Source: Emydura subglobosa (taxonomy: Eukaryota; Chordata; Testudines; Chelidae). Taken from it: a DNA stretch of 64,000 nt. Shown in pieces: positions 30,677 to 45,106 of the stretch. Under the pieces are notes generated by a model. It saw only the letters and a list, made by a program, of their open reading frames with translations. It was not told the origin of the DNA and did not search any database. The stretch spans positions 61,817,430-61,881,429 of the forward strand of contig ML679961.1 of assembly GCA_007922225.1 (NCBI GenBank). Direction: 5' to 3'. Each line of letters begins with the position of its first letter. The first letter of the stretch is position 1. The position numbers and the translations under genes are program-made.

Positions 30677-32577
30677 AATGAGAACAGCCTTGCTCCTCTT
30701 TTGGGAATTCAGCATTTTGCTATTTCTTGTAATGTGCACTCGGGTCGTATTGCAACCTACACCTTTGAAAAATGTGTAATCTTCTACACAGAATCCAATA
30801 GAGCCACTCTGGACATTAAAAACAGGATTTGTCAGTTTCCTACTTCAATAAGCAAAGACTACATTGTGGTGTCCCGATACAGTTTTCATGATTTACAGGA
30901 AAAAAACATATATTCTCAAAGCAGCTTTACATAAGCAGCTGGGGCTGTATAAAAAGTAGCATAGCTCTTGACAGACACAAAGTTACATTTGAATATATTT
31001 GGTTGAAGAGGCATGTTACCTTAATGAATGCTTACATTATGACAGGGAGAAAAATGTGTACAGAGAAAGAAATGCTATACCTATATTTACATCACTTCTA
31101 ATATAACCATGGGACACCAAGATATTTGAGAAAAAATCCTTGGTAGTTAAGAGATCTCAAAACAGAAAAGAGTAAAGCACTACCAGGGATACAAAGTAGA
31201 GAGTGTACTCTCATATATCCAAGGATAGACTTTGATATATTCTGTCCTTTCATGTATAGTTATTTGGATGAACCAATCTGCATTATTGTTGTAATGATAA
31301 AAATTGTAGATGGGCAAAGTGTGCAGACTACTTCTGTGTTTAGTAGTATACATGGGAAGTATTCATTTTTAGATTCTAAAAAAATTATTTCATGGCAGTT
31401 GGAGGCTAGACAGACATAGTGAATGCACATGATCAGCAGCCTACTACTATTGAATCAAATTTTCAAGTGCCACTTTTTAAATGTAAGATTTAATGTTTTC
31501 ATCTGTGTTAAGCAATTTGGTTAAAATAAACCCTTTAACTTTTGCCCGTTTCTGAAACTGAAACTTAACAGAACCTTTTCATATATCTAATAATACAATG
31601 TTCACGATTAAATTCAAAAGCCACAAAATTTGAGGTAGTTATATTTAGGTTTGATTTAGTGAAATTATTTAAATTTTGCAAAAAATGTAGGCTTTTCTTT
31701 TCCAATCAAAAATATTTGATTAAATCCTTGATACTAAAATAATTTAAATAATGTTTTTCACCAAAATGTGCAAAATTTCATTTTTAATGTTAAACCATCT
31801 TTTCACAAAATTTCACATACAAGAAAACTACATGCCATCTAGTGAAAAGGGGCTTGCTATTTTTGTGCTTCCTTAGATGTAAGCACAGGTTAGCTGGGGA
31901 CAAAAGTTGTATCTCAGCTATTAATAGAGCTTCCCAAAACTGGATGTGTTTTATCTGACAGATTCCTACAAACATTTTCAAACTTTTTCCTCTGTTTTGC
32001 TCTGCAATCACTGAGTCTCACATTTGAACAAGCCCTACATCTGAAAGCAAATATGTCATGAGAACCCTTTCATGTCTCATTGCCATCATCTCAAGCCAGT
32101 CATTCTGCATGATTCTGATGCAAAACAAACTGGGCTCAGGTCCACTGCAAAGTTTCACAGACCTTCACAATTCTTTTGGGAAATCTGATCTGAGTTTCAA
32201 ATTTGTAATGGATCCCCAAACAAGTTGAATATCAACTGCTTTGGGGTTTCAGTGCAAACATTTCACTCTGCTCTGTTACATGCCATCTTCATATGCCTTA
32301 GCAGCTTTAGTGATGTGCAAGCCAGACGTTTTTACAGAAAGCCCACTGTAGGCCCAAAGCTTGATTCTGTTATATTGATTCCATGTGAAATACCCTTATT
32401 CTTTTGGTACGTGACAAACCATCACAGCAGTTTCTGTGAGGCTTTGCATTTTGGGTATGTAGGCTGATCTGTTCACTATTGATAAGTTTGTTTGAAACCA
32501 CCATCCGTTTGTCCGAAACTAACATCTGGTCATTGATTATCTTGTTTGTAAAGTTATCAAAGATCATCCTGTGAAAC
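30677..32577. other. unannotated AT-rich DNA
   Basis: No exon or named repeat recognised. 31440-31990 is very AT-rich with TTTCAC/AAATTT motifs that recall the foldback family of 12489-12912, but I could not define ends. Confidence 0.4.
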
Positions 32578-33340
32578 TGTTGCTGTTGTTGAAGTACACA
32601 TGTTTTAAGATCACTGTTTAAAGTAACATCAGCAAATGTTCTGAAACAGAAAGATTCAGTGTTAAATGATGGTGTTTTCTAATAGCAGTGAATGTTTTAG
32701 ATAAAAAGAAATGTTAGTTTCTAAAGGACACTTGCGTCTTCCAGTTATAAGTTTTAAGTAAATGTTAAGAGATTAGTGTTTAAATAGATGGATGTGTGTA
32801 TGTGAGACCAGGGAGCCAACCTCGAATGTTTAAGGGAGTGAAAATATTAACTTTTACAACCCAGATGACCAAAGAATGTCCACCCTGATGACCCTAGAAT
32901 CCACCTCAAAGGACAAAAACAAAATGGACTGTGATAAACCACAACAATGGTTCATGCTTGCAAAATATGGGTGATTAATAATCACACCAAGATGCAGATG
33001 CAGCATGATAAAGCAGAACCCATAGCATGTCATAAGAGCTTACCCCTATAAAAAAGGGACGAAAAGATGAGGACTTTGGGTTTGGTTCTACAATCATCCT
33101 CCAGAAGCATCAGTGCGCACCGACAGACCCCTGCTCCCTCCCTCGTGTCTTAGTCTCCTGGCCAGTGGACTGACATGAGCAACTGAGGCTGGTAACTATA
33201 CTTCATCTTTGTAGAACTTTGTGTCTGTGCGCACGCGAATGTTCAGGCAATTGTTTTTTGAAATTTTTGTATTCACAATAAATGTGGTGTATTGCCATCT
33301 CCCCCTGAATAAGATCCTGCTGTTTGTTTTATAAGTATAA
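32578..33340 (+). mobile_element. solo-LTR-like block
   Basis: The order of signals is that of a retroviral LTR: TATAAAAA at 33047-33054, then about 230 bp later AATAAA at 33277-33282, then a GT-rich stretch and an end near GTATAACA. No internal retroviral coding sequence adjoins it on either side, so it would be a solo LTR. The left end (TGTTGCTG at about 32578) is uncertain, and no target duplication was found. Confidence 0.5.
33047..33054 (+). promoter_or_regulatory. TATA box of the solo-LTR-like block
   Basis: TATAAAAA followed by a G-rich step, 223 bp upstream of a poly(A) signal, as in an LTR promoter. Confidence 0.5.
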
Positions 33341-36300
33341 CACCACTGCAATGTCAAACCTAGGACTCTAGGATTTGAATCCTGGACATGTTTCCAAAAG
33401 CTTTAGGTCATCATAAAGACAGGGATAGTGAACAGTGTAGATTTCTTTTTCACTGAATAGGAAATGTATTAACATAGAACAATCTTTTCAGACATCCTCT
33501 TTATAACAGATCCACACTTATGACCCACTATCAGTAAAGAAAGTGGCATACAGTACAGAAGGCTCAGTTGTGATGACAGCTGTGCACATCTGGCCCACAG
33601 CTATTGCCGTAATTAACTAGCCAATTGGTCTTATTTGGTCCGAATATACACACATAAACAGTGCATACAATATATGTAAATATAAACATCCGAGGGAGAG
33701 TGACAGTGTGAAGAGTGTGAGTGTGTTGTGGGGGCACTTGAACTAATAATATTCATCTCCAATAACTTGTTCATTGCTTGAGTCAGCACTCTACTCTCAC
33801 TCCTCCACCCTGAATATGAATCACTAGCATGCTCTGCACCCTGCTCTGCAGCAGATTGTATGCAGGTGGCACCACCTGCTATAAGATCTTCGGTTTTTTG
33901 ATAGCTTAATGTTAGTGCTCTTGGACTTTGCATTCATTTTAAGAGTTTATCCAGAGCAAGAAGAAAAGGAATAAGGGACAGTGGGATTGTTTTTTATTAT
34001 GAGCAGCAGCAAGCGGGTGTCAAGGCACCACCGGTAGGTATTATCTGACTATAGACGTAGCAATATGGGTTTCAGGTTGTCATCATAGGTCACAGTTTTA
34101 TTACAACAGGGATACATCTATTGTGATAAGTTGGGAGAAATTCTATATACTATCCACTTCCTCCTCCAATTTTGTCTGTCTTCTCTTACTTAAATTGTAA
34201 GCAACTGGGGCAGCAGCTTTGGGCCAAATCCTAACCCCATTCCATCCTCTCCGTACCACTCTGACAGCAGAAAGGGTTGAAAGCTGACATAGGGGAATCC
34301 CCAGATATCATAATACTGGTAGACCTGCCATCTGCTTATGGCCCTAACCCACAGTACAGTAGACAGGAAGGGGTTGGCATTGGAGTGCCCTGCACTTGGG
34401 CAATCCTGGACCTTGACACTGCTCTAACTTGAGCTGGGGTTCCTTACCAACACTCAGCTGCCCCAAGATGTGGAAGAGAAAGGAAGGGAAGTGATGGAAA
34501 GCCAGCCTGAAAGCCACTTCCTCCCCTGGCCTCTTCAGGTGCACCAATTGCTGCTCCAGTGCACCTGAGACTCTGGCCCTTTGCCTTGTTATGTGTCTGT
34601 TAAGGCACCTTACACATATTTGGCTCAGTAAAAAACAACAATAGCTGAGCTGCCTTTTTGGCACCAACAAGCACAAATTATCTTTGAGAAGGCCCAATGA
34701 CGTATCTACAAGGCTTAGCAGCACCTATTTCAGCAACACCTGTTGATCCTACTCAAGGTTTAAAGATATATTCCAGGGATTGAATGTGGCACTAGTCTTG
34801 CTGATGCTACCACACATGGATTCACAGAATGATACCAGAAAGCTGTTGCCACCACTTGTATGGTGCAAGTACTTCAGCTTTTCTGGTCAATCTACAAAAA
34901 CTGTTTTCAACAGCTATATCAGCCTGTCTACAGTGGTCAAAAGCACAACTGTTCCTCTCAGGCTGGCAGCCAGCACTAACCTTTATTGAAGAAGAGAGTA
35001 GAGTGTTCTTTCAATGGGCAATATCTCAATGACAGTCTCACAGACAGAGGCACACTGAAGTGACTATTGGCAGAGCCCCTTAGACTACTAAGACAGAAAC
35101 AAATCACATCCCTAAGGAAGTAGCTTCTGAGGTGGTGGGAGTTATGGGCTGTATTATGCATAATGCCACTGTCTGCATTAGACTCTTCCATGACAGGTGT
35201 TGATAGATTATATCTAACTTCTGTCCCCCTGGCAGTGGATTAAAATAAAACAAAAACACCTCTGTTTGCAGGTCAAGCAAGGTCTTCAGAGACAAAGGCG
35301 CTAATCTGAACCAGTTTGGACCATCTTATCTCAGAACCTCTCTTATCTTATCACTTCACTGTAGTGGGTGTGAAGAATTCAAATCCAACTGAGCATCATG
35401 CTACCTGATCTTCATCCAATTTGATTTGAGTTCTTCACCACGCACTTTCATGAAGGCCGTAACAAATGGCTTACTCAATTAAGACTTAGAATAAAGCAAC
35501 TTGATTTAGGTTCAGAAAAAAAGCATATATCTTGGCAGATTTTTTAAACAATTATTACTTCCAAAGCCTGCCCTATAGCCCTTGTCTGTACCACTTCTAA
35601 TCTTCCTAACCACCATCATTCACCACTTTTAGGGGAAATCAGAAAATCAATAGATGGTTCCATGCCATGGCTTACGCATGACCAGTTGATGTCATGCTAG
35701 TCCCTGTCTACACTGAGTACAAAGACCCATTTTAACATAATGTTAGTTAACATGATCTCATTTTCTAGCCAACAGCAAGCACAATAGCTGGTATCAGTTT
35801 CAAGAGTCGGCTACTCAAGGAAGAAACCTTCTGGCAACACCCCTTCTATGGTAAGAAAAAGTCCATTCTGCTCAAGAAAATGTTTCAGGAAATTGTGCGG
35901 TTCTGGGGCTCTCTGAAAAATACATATATTAATATATTCAGTGGTCAGGTTTGGATCCCTGATTTAGAATGATCAAAGAGACAGGGGGCTTTGCTTTGCA
36001 AAACATGAATGGACATAAATGTGAACCACAAAATGACACCAGCCAGACTCAATAAAATTCACTTTTAATGAGCGTTACTTATAGTGATCACTCATCTTAT
36101 ATGGATCAAAAATTACCCTTGAATGGCTATTTCTTAGTTGTAGTGACAGTCTCAATCAGACTTGGCAGAGAACCAAGGGGGGCAAATGTGGCCGTACGCT
36201 ACTCCCTCTTCCCCCATCACTGACAAAGTGCTAGGCAGTGACAATGAGGCCTAAAGATTTTGCTTTTATTAATATTCCTGATTTAGGATATTCACTTGAT

Positions 36301-38785
36301 GGTTTTGGATATAATGATCATTATTTTTAAAATATTTTCTTAAGCTGTTTTTTGAAGACCATTTGCCCTCCAAAAAGTTTTACAAATCATAAGTTTAAGA
36401 TGAAATATTCTGTGCTTCAGTTTCCTGCAGATATAAGACAACATAAAAACAAAACTGCATTGTAAAGATAAAATGGAAATGTAAAAGCCCAGAGGGAATA
36501 TTAGTTAAACTCCTTACTCACAAATCAGCGTACTAGGATTATAGAGGCCAGTGTTTTGTTTCATGGAAATGGAGATTTTATATTTCACTAATGATGAAGA
36601 TGGGAAGCTGGAAAGGATGTGTGTGCTAAAGAAAACACACACACGTATTAGATAAATCACACTCATGCATGGACAGCTGGGACTGGAACCTTTATCTTTT
36701 ATAGCCAAAGTCAGTCATCTAGCACTTTGGCTAAAGAGCTCCCTTAGCTAGTCACAGCAGCGGGTGCCTTAGTCTTTCTCTGAGTCAGCCACTAGACGGC
36801 AACATTACTCACTCACCACACCAAGCCAGTATAGGGTACATTTCCCCCAAATTAGAGAATGTTCATCCGAAACATGAGAAATTTCAGGTGCATTCAAGTG
36901 CTTGTTCAGAGGCCAATCTGGAACAAAACCACGTGCTGCAGGCAACAGACAATTGCTAGTTAAATCTCTCGTGCATCTACATGCATGAGTGCACATGGAC
37001 ATACACATTTGACTGATTGTCTATGGTCACCTTTACCATGAAGAACAATCCTGCACTGGCAAGAAGAAAGCGATTCAGCCACCTAGGGACACAGGATCCA
37101 CTTTCAACTGGTTGTGTTCACCCCATAACTGTCCTATCCACTATTGATTGGCCAGGGTCAATAAATAGACGGTCTTTCCGCTTCAGTGTCTTTTCACTCA
37201 AATTTCCAGGATGTTTGGACGCTGTAAATGACAAAGGTGTTTTTTTTTTAAATTCATGCACATCTAAGAGTTGTTATTAACATGGCATTATGAGTACCAT
37301 CTTGGTAGATATAAGATTCTCACCTGGATGAGCTTAGTTCTTCCCCATCCCCAATATAATAAAAATGAGGGGGTGCAGGAGAGAGTGCATATGAGCATGG
37401 AGCTTTCTAAACTTGACACAGTAGGCCCAGTGTTATGTTTACAGGCTTCTAATTTAATGCAATTTCCCTCAGCCAGGCATTCATTTATAGCACGCTTTAA
37501 TGATTGTTTCCTTATGGTTATAGTTATGTGCAATAGCATACAATTTGATCTGTGTGTTTTCATGCCTGATGTTGGTATTTATTTCTACATTTGTTAATGA
37601 CTAATTTATAATGTTTCATTAAACTTGAAATAGGAACTTAGAAGGAAATTAAAACATCACTATGGGACTCTATTGTTCTTTGACTTCCGTGGGTCTATGG
37701 AAAGGAGAGAAAATTCTTTGGACAACACAGATTTAATCAGTCAGCCCATCCCCTCGCTCTGCACAATACTTACAAGTGCTAATTCTAGCATCTGTAGTCT
37801 TACATCAATAGACACAACCCTTTTGCATGCTGTAACCATGGTGTATGGTTAGAGCCATGCTTTGCAGAAGCAGATAATATATTCATCAAGACAGGATGTG
37901 TTGCATTACTTACTATATGATAAAGGCCACATACCGACTTCCCTGTTAAAACTGCCATTGAAGCCAATTGTAATTTTGCTGGAGTATGGACAGCAGCACT
38001 TGGTGCTTTCATTGCAACCTAGTTTTACCCTTCAAAAATTGTAGACATTCATGGCTTTTGGCGGCATTATCTCCCAGGCACTTACAATCCATGACTCTAG
38101 TGTTCCCAATTCCAGTCATTTCAGTTTTTAGGCCCTCTTGGTAATGGGATTTAAGAGCTTTAATTCCATGACATATAAATTATAGAGCCTGTGTAAGTGT
38201 AGGTGGGGAGGGACAGAAACTCTCACATCTTTCACAATGAATGACCTGGGGTTTTCAGGGGAAAAGAAGAGCTTCTCACAGAGTTGAAAGCAGCCCTCCA
38301 TCCCCTGATTACCATTACCGGTGCATGGCAAGGGGAATATCTTACCTGCAAACTCTCTCTGGTCCGTGCTGGAGCTCCAGAACAGAACCAAGGAGATGGA
38401 CTTGAAGCCACACAGCCCTTTAAAAATGTCCTTCTGGCTATCATCATCAGTCATTTACACAGAAAGCGGACACCTAGTTCAGGCTGAGAGAGAGAGCGCA
38501 TCCCACAATGTCATTTGCATGACGCTTATTTCTTGGGTCCAGCATGCAATGCTCCACCTTAGGAAGAGGGAGCACGTGGCCCGTATGCCATTATACTCAG
38601 TTGGAGTTCATTTGGGTTTTTTTGTTTTTTGTTTTTCTTAAAAAGAAATGACCCCTTGGATAGGCAGCAATCTCTATGGTTGCATATGTGGAAAATAAAA
38701 AATACCAGTTGTCTCAGTGGAGACTTCCAGTTCTAAAAACAACAGTTCCAAAACCACCAAACTGCATCACCATCATTTTCAACGG
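33341..38785. other. unannotated DNA, mostly unique
   Basis: 5.4 kb without a supported gene. A 126-codon minus frame at 34344-34724 has no recognisable domain. GTCCCTGTCTACACTGAGTA near 35700 may be a MITE end. Short CA runs lie near 36632. I see no splice-site and reading-frame combination that would make a convincing exon. Confidence 0.4.
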
Positions 38786-39543
38786 CTGCATTTTGTCACA
38801 GTTCATGAGCAACTGCACCTGTATTCCCCCTCCATGGTCCAGCAAGTGCACCCACTATTAGGCTTCCAGTTCTCTAGCAGTCACCTCTCGTGGATGGAGA
38901 GATGTGTTTCTCTCTCTTCTGACCAATGTATTTCCAGGCTGCACTACTACTACTACTGCCTACACTGTGAATTCCCCAGCAGAGTCTAATGCCCAAGCAG
39001 GGCTGCTCTGCTTTTCTTCCTTGAGACTATGAACGATATTGCCCACAGTTTTGTTGCGTACAGCTCTGTGTAAACAAGCACATCTATTCAACACAAGAAT
39101 TTACTTGCATGCTAATAAGATTACCAGAATCAAATCCCCATCCTGCACAAACAAGGGTTCTGGTTGGTGTCAGTCCTTCCAACCCTGCTCGTGGACAGAA
39201 AGTCCTGTCTGTTGGATCAGAGCGAAGGCCCTGAGCCACTTTAAACTCAGGTTATTTATCCAAAAGTCCTTTCTTTGTCTGCTGGTCTCTAGAGAATCCA
39301 GTTTGAGCTAGTATATTTAAGTCTCTCCAAGTGATGGTGCCTCTCTGGAGGGGTTATAAACTGAGTGAATTTGCCCAATCATCTTCCACTGTTATTAATT
39401 CCTTGAGGGCTCCAGTTCCCCTCCCCCAAGGAAGTACATACAGTCTCTCACCCACAGTGATACATAAACTTAATACAGTAAGTTTTTACCTAATTCAATA
39501 AGGTTTGTCCAGGATATTGCAGGAAATTGCCATATCTATCACA
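38786..39543 (-). mobile_element. LTR-like repeat (second copy)
   Basis: Related to 4010-5484/9453-10024: shared ACCTGTATTCCCCCTCCATGG, ACAGCTCTGTGTAAACAAGC and the tip GCCATATCTATCACA at the right. Reverse-complemented, it opens TGTGATAGATATGGC. It contains a (CTA)n run at 38942-38957. The left boundary is approximate. Confidence 0.55.
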
Positions 39544-40889
39544 CATTTAACCAAGTAATCACTCAAGCTTAGAGCATGGAATTAAAATGTTGATATCAAA
39601 TGAGTTACAATTTCCTTCCCTCTAAAATGTTCTCTGTACATTACATGTTTTCTTTAATGTATCTAGAGCGGTAATGGAAGTGCAGTCAAGTCCAGTAAAT
39701 CTGAATCAATTTGTAAATTCTATTAGTATTGGGATTAGAATTTCAGATTAACCAGTCAATAGTACACTCACTCCTGTGAGATTTGGTTTTTTTTGTTTTT
39801 TTTTTTATTCCAGCCTCCAGAGAGTTATCTAGCTATGAGCAATGGCATACAATCCCTAAGGGAATACAGCTTCTCATGCTCAGATCATACACGCCTCTGC
39901 AAAAAACATATTATGGATCGCAAATTAACAGATATTTATACTCTCTACCCACGTAGCACATTTAAATTCAGCCACAAAGAAAACCTGTAATTAACATGAA
40001 TTAACAATGACTGACTATAATACCATCAGAATACAGTAGTAACTATTTTTGCTGTACTCCCTTGGAATTGACTGTTTGCAACAAATCACCTCACAACAAA
40101 TTAAATAAGTAATGTTTACAACAATTATGAATTATAAAGCTGGACACAGACAGGACTGGCAGTAAGAGGTAAGTGCTTCAGAGGGACTCAAAACTGGATG
40201 GTTAAATACAGCAACAAATACCCACTTTCAAAAGGTCACACATGACAGTGACCAAAATGACCCACTTATTGGTGACTTCCAGACTCAATTATTGCAATTC
40301 ATTCTATCTAGAAATAAATCTTCACCCCCTGAAAAAATGCCACCAGACAGAAAGGAGCAGCTTATTTGCTTAGCAACACCCACTGCCATGAAAACATTAC
40401 CTTACTGCTCTGCTCTAGCCCCCCATTGAAGGAAGAGACCAAGATCTCTGTCCCCCTATTCAAGCCCTCCATGGAGCTGGCCCTTGAAATCTTGGAGACT
40501 GCCTCTCGTTCCACATCTACAGCCTCTCACATCATATGCATTTCACCTAAGCAATTAAACTGACTAATATGATGCACAGATTGATGACAGACCGAACTGT
40601 CTGAGGAGCTGGATCTAGACTATAGAATTTGCTCCTGTAAAAGATGAGTATGATGAAAGACCTCATCACTTTCAGAACTAAATGCAAAAGCCATTTATTT
40701 GATTTACTTTGCTCTTCAATTCTACATCACAGACACTCTCTCTGTCAAACAAACAAAAACACAGCTATGAAGAATTAAGCAGTTTCTCCTAAAAGCAGGG
40801 AAGAAAGAGGGACAGAGGCTAGAGGCTATTTCTATTTTTAAGTATTTGGGATACATTCAGACCTCCAGAGAGGAGGGTCATGTAAGTAC
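39544..40889. other. unannotated AT-rich DNA
   Basis: Poly(T) near 39787-39807; otherwise no supported feature. Confidence 0.4.
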
Positions 40890-41150
40890 GTAGGTAGGCA
40901 GATAATAACTCTTTACATTCACACAGTACAGTACTGTGCACATGAGGACTCTAAAACACATTATAAAATCCATTAATTTTAGCCTCAGAACACTCCCGGT
41001 ATCCTCATATTACAGAAAAAGAAAGTGAGGCACAGAAAGAGTAAATGATGTTTCCAAGGTCACAGAGGAAGTCTATGGCATAGCTGGGGATAAAATTCAG
41101 GTCTCTTGGCTCCTAGTTTTACACCTTTAACCAAAGACCTCCCTTCCACC
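40890..41150 (-). mobile_element. MIR/CORE-SINE, minus strand, diverged
   Basis: AAAGTGAGGCACAGAAAGAG, CCAAGGTCACAGAGGAAGTC and TCAGGTCTCTTGGCTCCTAG are inverse CORE and head segments of a MIR. Confidence 0.75.
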
Positions 41151-43059
41151 CCTTAGCTTCCCTGAATCTACTACACCTTCTATCTTCTCCTGCCCAGATG
41201 TTCTTTTATTCCATAACTACCTGCTACCCCACCTGAAGGTGGTACTTTCTTTTACAAAGAGCAAAGGTTTTTTTTAAAAAAAGCCCGTTTGACTCAGTTT
41301 CCTTAATAAATGAGACATTCAACCTAACTTTGTGTTGTGCATTGCTTAGATTAACATACAGTAACTGGCTGCAACTTAATCATAGCATAGACTGCGAACA
41401 GATCTTTTTTCCTTTTAAGTTCTTTCCATAAATAAGGAAACAAGGTTATTTTTTCTTTGTTTGTTCTAATGATACATAACTTTCACTATAATTGTATCAT
41501 ACTGCATGACATGCATTGGCATATTGTTTTATTATCCACGTTACAATGCTCTCAGGTAACTCAGTTCAATAATTTCAACAGCGCTTATAAAAACTGCAGG
41601 GGATAAAAGATTGTTCCTAGTGGCTGTTTGCCATTCTAAAAAGGTTTTGTAATCTATGCGAGACACCACACAGTGGAAACTACATTTACACAGAACAAAA
41701 ATATAGCTCACCATCCTGAGAAGCAATTTCATGTTAGCAAAGAGGCAACCCTTAGAGAGAAGAAAATTCATTATGTAGCTCAGATCCAGAAAAAGATTAA
41801 AGCTCATCATAACTCTCCTTGGGTGATGTCCTATGATGGGCTGAAAGGAGGAGTTGGAAGGTCACTCAAATACTGTACCATTGATTGGCTAAACTGAGGA
41901 ACATGGTTAACTAGGCAATCATTATCCTTGCTCAGATTAATTTTCATTAGACATGGTCCTTTATTTGTTTAAAATACACATGGATAGGCAGGAGGAATAC
42001 ATGGAAGCAGTTTTGCAGGCACTTAATCAAATATATGCTAAGGAATTGGTGCTGCACCGTCCTACCCTGGAATTCATGCTGCACACATTTGAAGGGATTA
42101 TTTTTCATCTTTTTTTAATTTACTGAATTTGTTTGTGGTTATACACCTCTTGGCCACTCTAGCACCATAGCTAAATTATGGAAGGTACTGAGAACAGTAA
42201 AGAAGAAAACTTTTGCCAAAATCATTAATCTACTATACTGGCCAATATCAAAGATACAGTGAACACATCAGAATCCAAGGATAGCACCCTGGTGGAAGTC
42301 TAATATAGCTCAACCAGGACTTCATGGTCTTTGTTATTGGGGAAAGGGCTTCCCAGCAGGGCAGGACACTGGACACCATTTGTGAAGAGGAGTTGGGTAT
42401 TGTGGTATTAGTCTTGGCTAGTAAACTCAAGATTTTACTTAGCTGGTGTCTGAGAAATTCTGAGCTACCCCTTCCCCCATTCCTCCTTCCCTCCCATTGC
42501 CGGCAGAGTGAGGAGCCTATCTCCAGCTCTCTGTCCTTCCTGTGCCAGGAGAAGTTTAACTTTTTTCTCTCTCTCCCTCCTCTGCTTTATATCTTGCTGA
42601 GCAGGGACTCTGAGTCAAGGAAGTTTCATGCTCTCTCCCTCCTCTAGGTGATTGGGAGAGGACTTGAAAGAGGATATATCTTCCTAGAAGGATGGACATA
42701 CTGGAGGGTGAACGTCTCACCAGACACACACCTTGCCTAGTATGCTGCACCCCATTCTTCCCCAAATCAAGTCAAGTGAGGAGAACATCAGGGAATCAGA
42801 CCCAGTATGTGGGAGCCATGATCTCCACCACTAAGTGGTGATGCACTTATCTAATAGCTAGATTAGGTAGTCAAAGGAGAGCCCTTTTCAAGTCCTGTTA
42901 ATGAAGGTATGGGGGAAAATACAAACGGGCGACACAATAGACAAACACAAATGGGCAAGAATATATAGCAATAAGGCTAACGATTCCTCAATGCATAGAT
43001 TACCTATAGATCGATCAGAAATAGCTATGGCTACACATAAGTCTCCCTGGGACTGCAGG
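41151..43059. other. unannotated DNA
   Basis: No supported gene or repeat. The longest frame (107 codons, 42324-42647) has no recognisable domain. Confidence 0.4.
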
Positions 43060-43290
43060 ACTCTTCCCTACAGTACATTTAATAGTGTTTGGTCCAGTGC
43101 GGATGTAAATGTCTCAAGTGATGGGGCTTCTTCAGTGTAACGGATCTCAAGAGCTTTTTCCTAATATTTGTCTTAAATTCTCCCTTTCCTAATTTCATCC
43201 TATTATACGTTCCTTTAATCTGCCTAAATAGTTCTTCTCCCTCATTGGTGCTTATATCCTCGTAGTTTTATAACCGTCAAAGTCCCAAGT
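43060..43290 (-). mobile_element. ancient CR1/L3-type LINE fragment
   Basis: Plus-strand AAGAGCTTTTTCCTAATATT, TTAAATTCTCCCTTTCCTAA and TTTCATCCTATTATACGTTC follow the order of the inverse 3' region of old CR1/L3 elements. Heavily diverged. Confidence 0.6.
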
Positions 43291-43496
43291 AATCTGTAAA
43301 TTAAATCTAATGGAAGGGAATCTGATTAGGTCAAACTGTGATGCAAACATAGAACAAGAGTGCTAATCACGTGGAAGTTAATGCAGTCAGTATTGGCAAA
43401 GAACCCATATTCATTTACATGATTCATTTTAATTTATGGAGAATTCCATATAGAACAAGAAAGAAATAGAGTGTAGTCTATAGAGAGAGATGTAAG

Positions 43497-43568
43497 GCCT
43501 GGTCCATACCTATTAAAGTCATTAAAAAGATTCCCATTGACTTCAGTAGGACAGGAATCAGGCCCATA
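43497..43568. repeat. short foldback repeat with 'ttgacttcagt' core
   Basis: GGCCTGGTCC at the left pairs with GGAATCAGGCCC at the right, and TTAAAGTCATT pairs with TTGACTTCAGTAG. The same core sequence appears in other repeats at 53450 and 63165. Confidence 0.55.
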
Positions 43569-45106
43569 ACAGTCATCCCTCTTCTAACTGCACATATAGT
43601 ATGGACATTTTTTATATCTTTAAACAGGTGTTACTATGGCAGCCAGTAGACCTACCTCCTACCAGGGGGCCGTATGGAGTTGTGTAGTTTTAGTCCAGCA
43701 TTCAATACAGTCTGTTAGCTGAATGTTTACAGTTAGACAAACCTGTATGGAAGTCACCTGTCTGAGTCAAGCAATACGTCACAAAGGCCTCCCTGCATTT
43801 GGACGAAAGAAGTTTATGAATCAGAATTTGGTAATTTGATCACAACCTCCTCTGATCAAGATTTATAGTGACGGATCAGGAAATAAAAATGAGTATTTTG
43901 GGGAAAGAAATGTGAAATTTACTTCAATTCAGCATTTATCCTATATTTGGTAGATTCCAGGATGTCTGGCTACACGTCCTTAGCCAGACAGCATTTCTTT
44001 TCTATACTCTGTTCCATGCCAAGGGGAAGACTATGTCTGTCAGGAATTTTGAGCAATTCAGAAACATAACAGTCAATTTTAAGAAGCATCTTTAATACTG
44101 GTGAAAGATTGAATGAAGTTCTTTATCAGTTCACAGAGCAGGCCGGGCAGCAGCACAGGCTTCCTTTACACACAATCCCCCCACAGCAACGTGCCTCCAC
44201 CACAACTGGACAGAGTAACCCTACCGATGAAAGAGGAGAGTGATCACATTTAAAACGTCAACATTGATAAGCAGTTACCCCTCCATGCTATAAGATACTT
44301 CAGCTATTTCTTATTCTAGGTATTGAGAAATCCTGTGGTTTTCAGATAGCATGGTATGCATAATTTTGAAGATCCTGAATCAGTTACTCCTATAATTAAA
44401 CCATAATCTGGCTTTAAAAAGAAAGCTGCTTGATTATTTTTGCCTTAGAAGACCCATATACAATAAACCCCTTAAAAATCCTATTTCTTTTTGGAATTTT
44501 TTTTAAACTCACCAATATTTATTACATCTCTGAAACTTTGACAAATAAGAACTCCTTCATGATTCTGGATTTCATTCATTCCCTCTTTATCTCATTTGCA
44601 AACATATCTACAACCTATATAGCTGTCTGTTGAATGGTGGATATATCTCTCACTATAGTATTTGAGTTCCAGAGGACATTTCCCAACTACATATCTTGTA
44701 GTAGAGGATTGGATCCTGCCCTTGAAAGAGAACAGATTTGATCAAAGAGGTCTTTTCCATCTCTAAATCCTATATCCTAATTAAGCTCCAATTTGACTGA
44801 CAGTACCAAGGTAAACTCTTTTGCATAGTGTCCCTTCCCAGCCTCTGATAATGATTAACTTACATGCAGTAAAATGAAGTGGCCACAAAGGTGATATACT
44901 ATGCGTATAAATAAATAAATAAATATGTATATATTTTTTCCTAGTGGTAATCCTAAGAGCCATGATGGATAATAGGATATGATTTAGCACATTTATGGAA
45001 GATATTGGAAAAAATTATAGACCTTGGAACCTGTCAATAGGAGTCAATGTAAATTGAAAGACAATGGGCATCATTTTGTTTTAATATCTTTGATAGCATG
45101 ATATGC
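43569..45106. other. unannotated AT-rich DNA
   Basis: No supported gene; contains the (ATAA)n run at 44907-44924. Confidence 0.4.
44907..44924. repeat. (ATAA)n microsatellite
   Basis: Four and a half ATAA units. Confidence 0.85.

Noticed and set aside
31440..31990. Third copy of the AT-rich foldback MITE family
   Set aside because: Base composition is similar, but I could not find inverted ends or a duplication.
34344..34724. 126-codon minus frame as a host gene
   Set aside because: No domain, no splice context and no similarity that I recognise; expected occasionally by chance in 64 kb.
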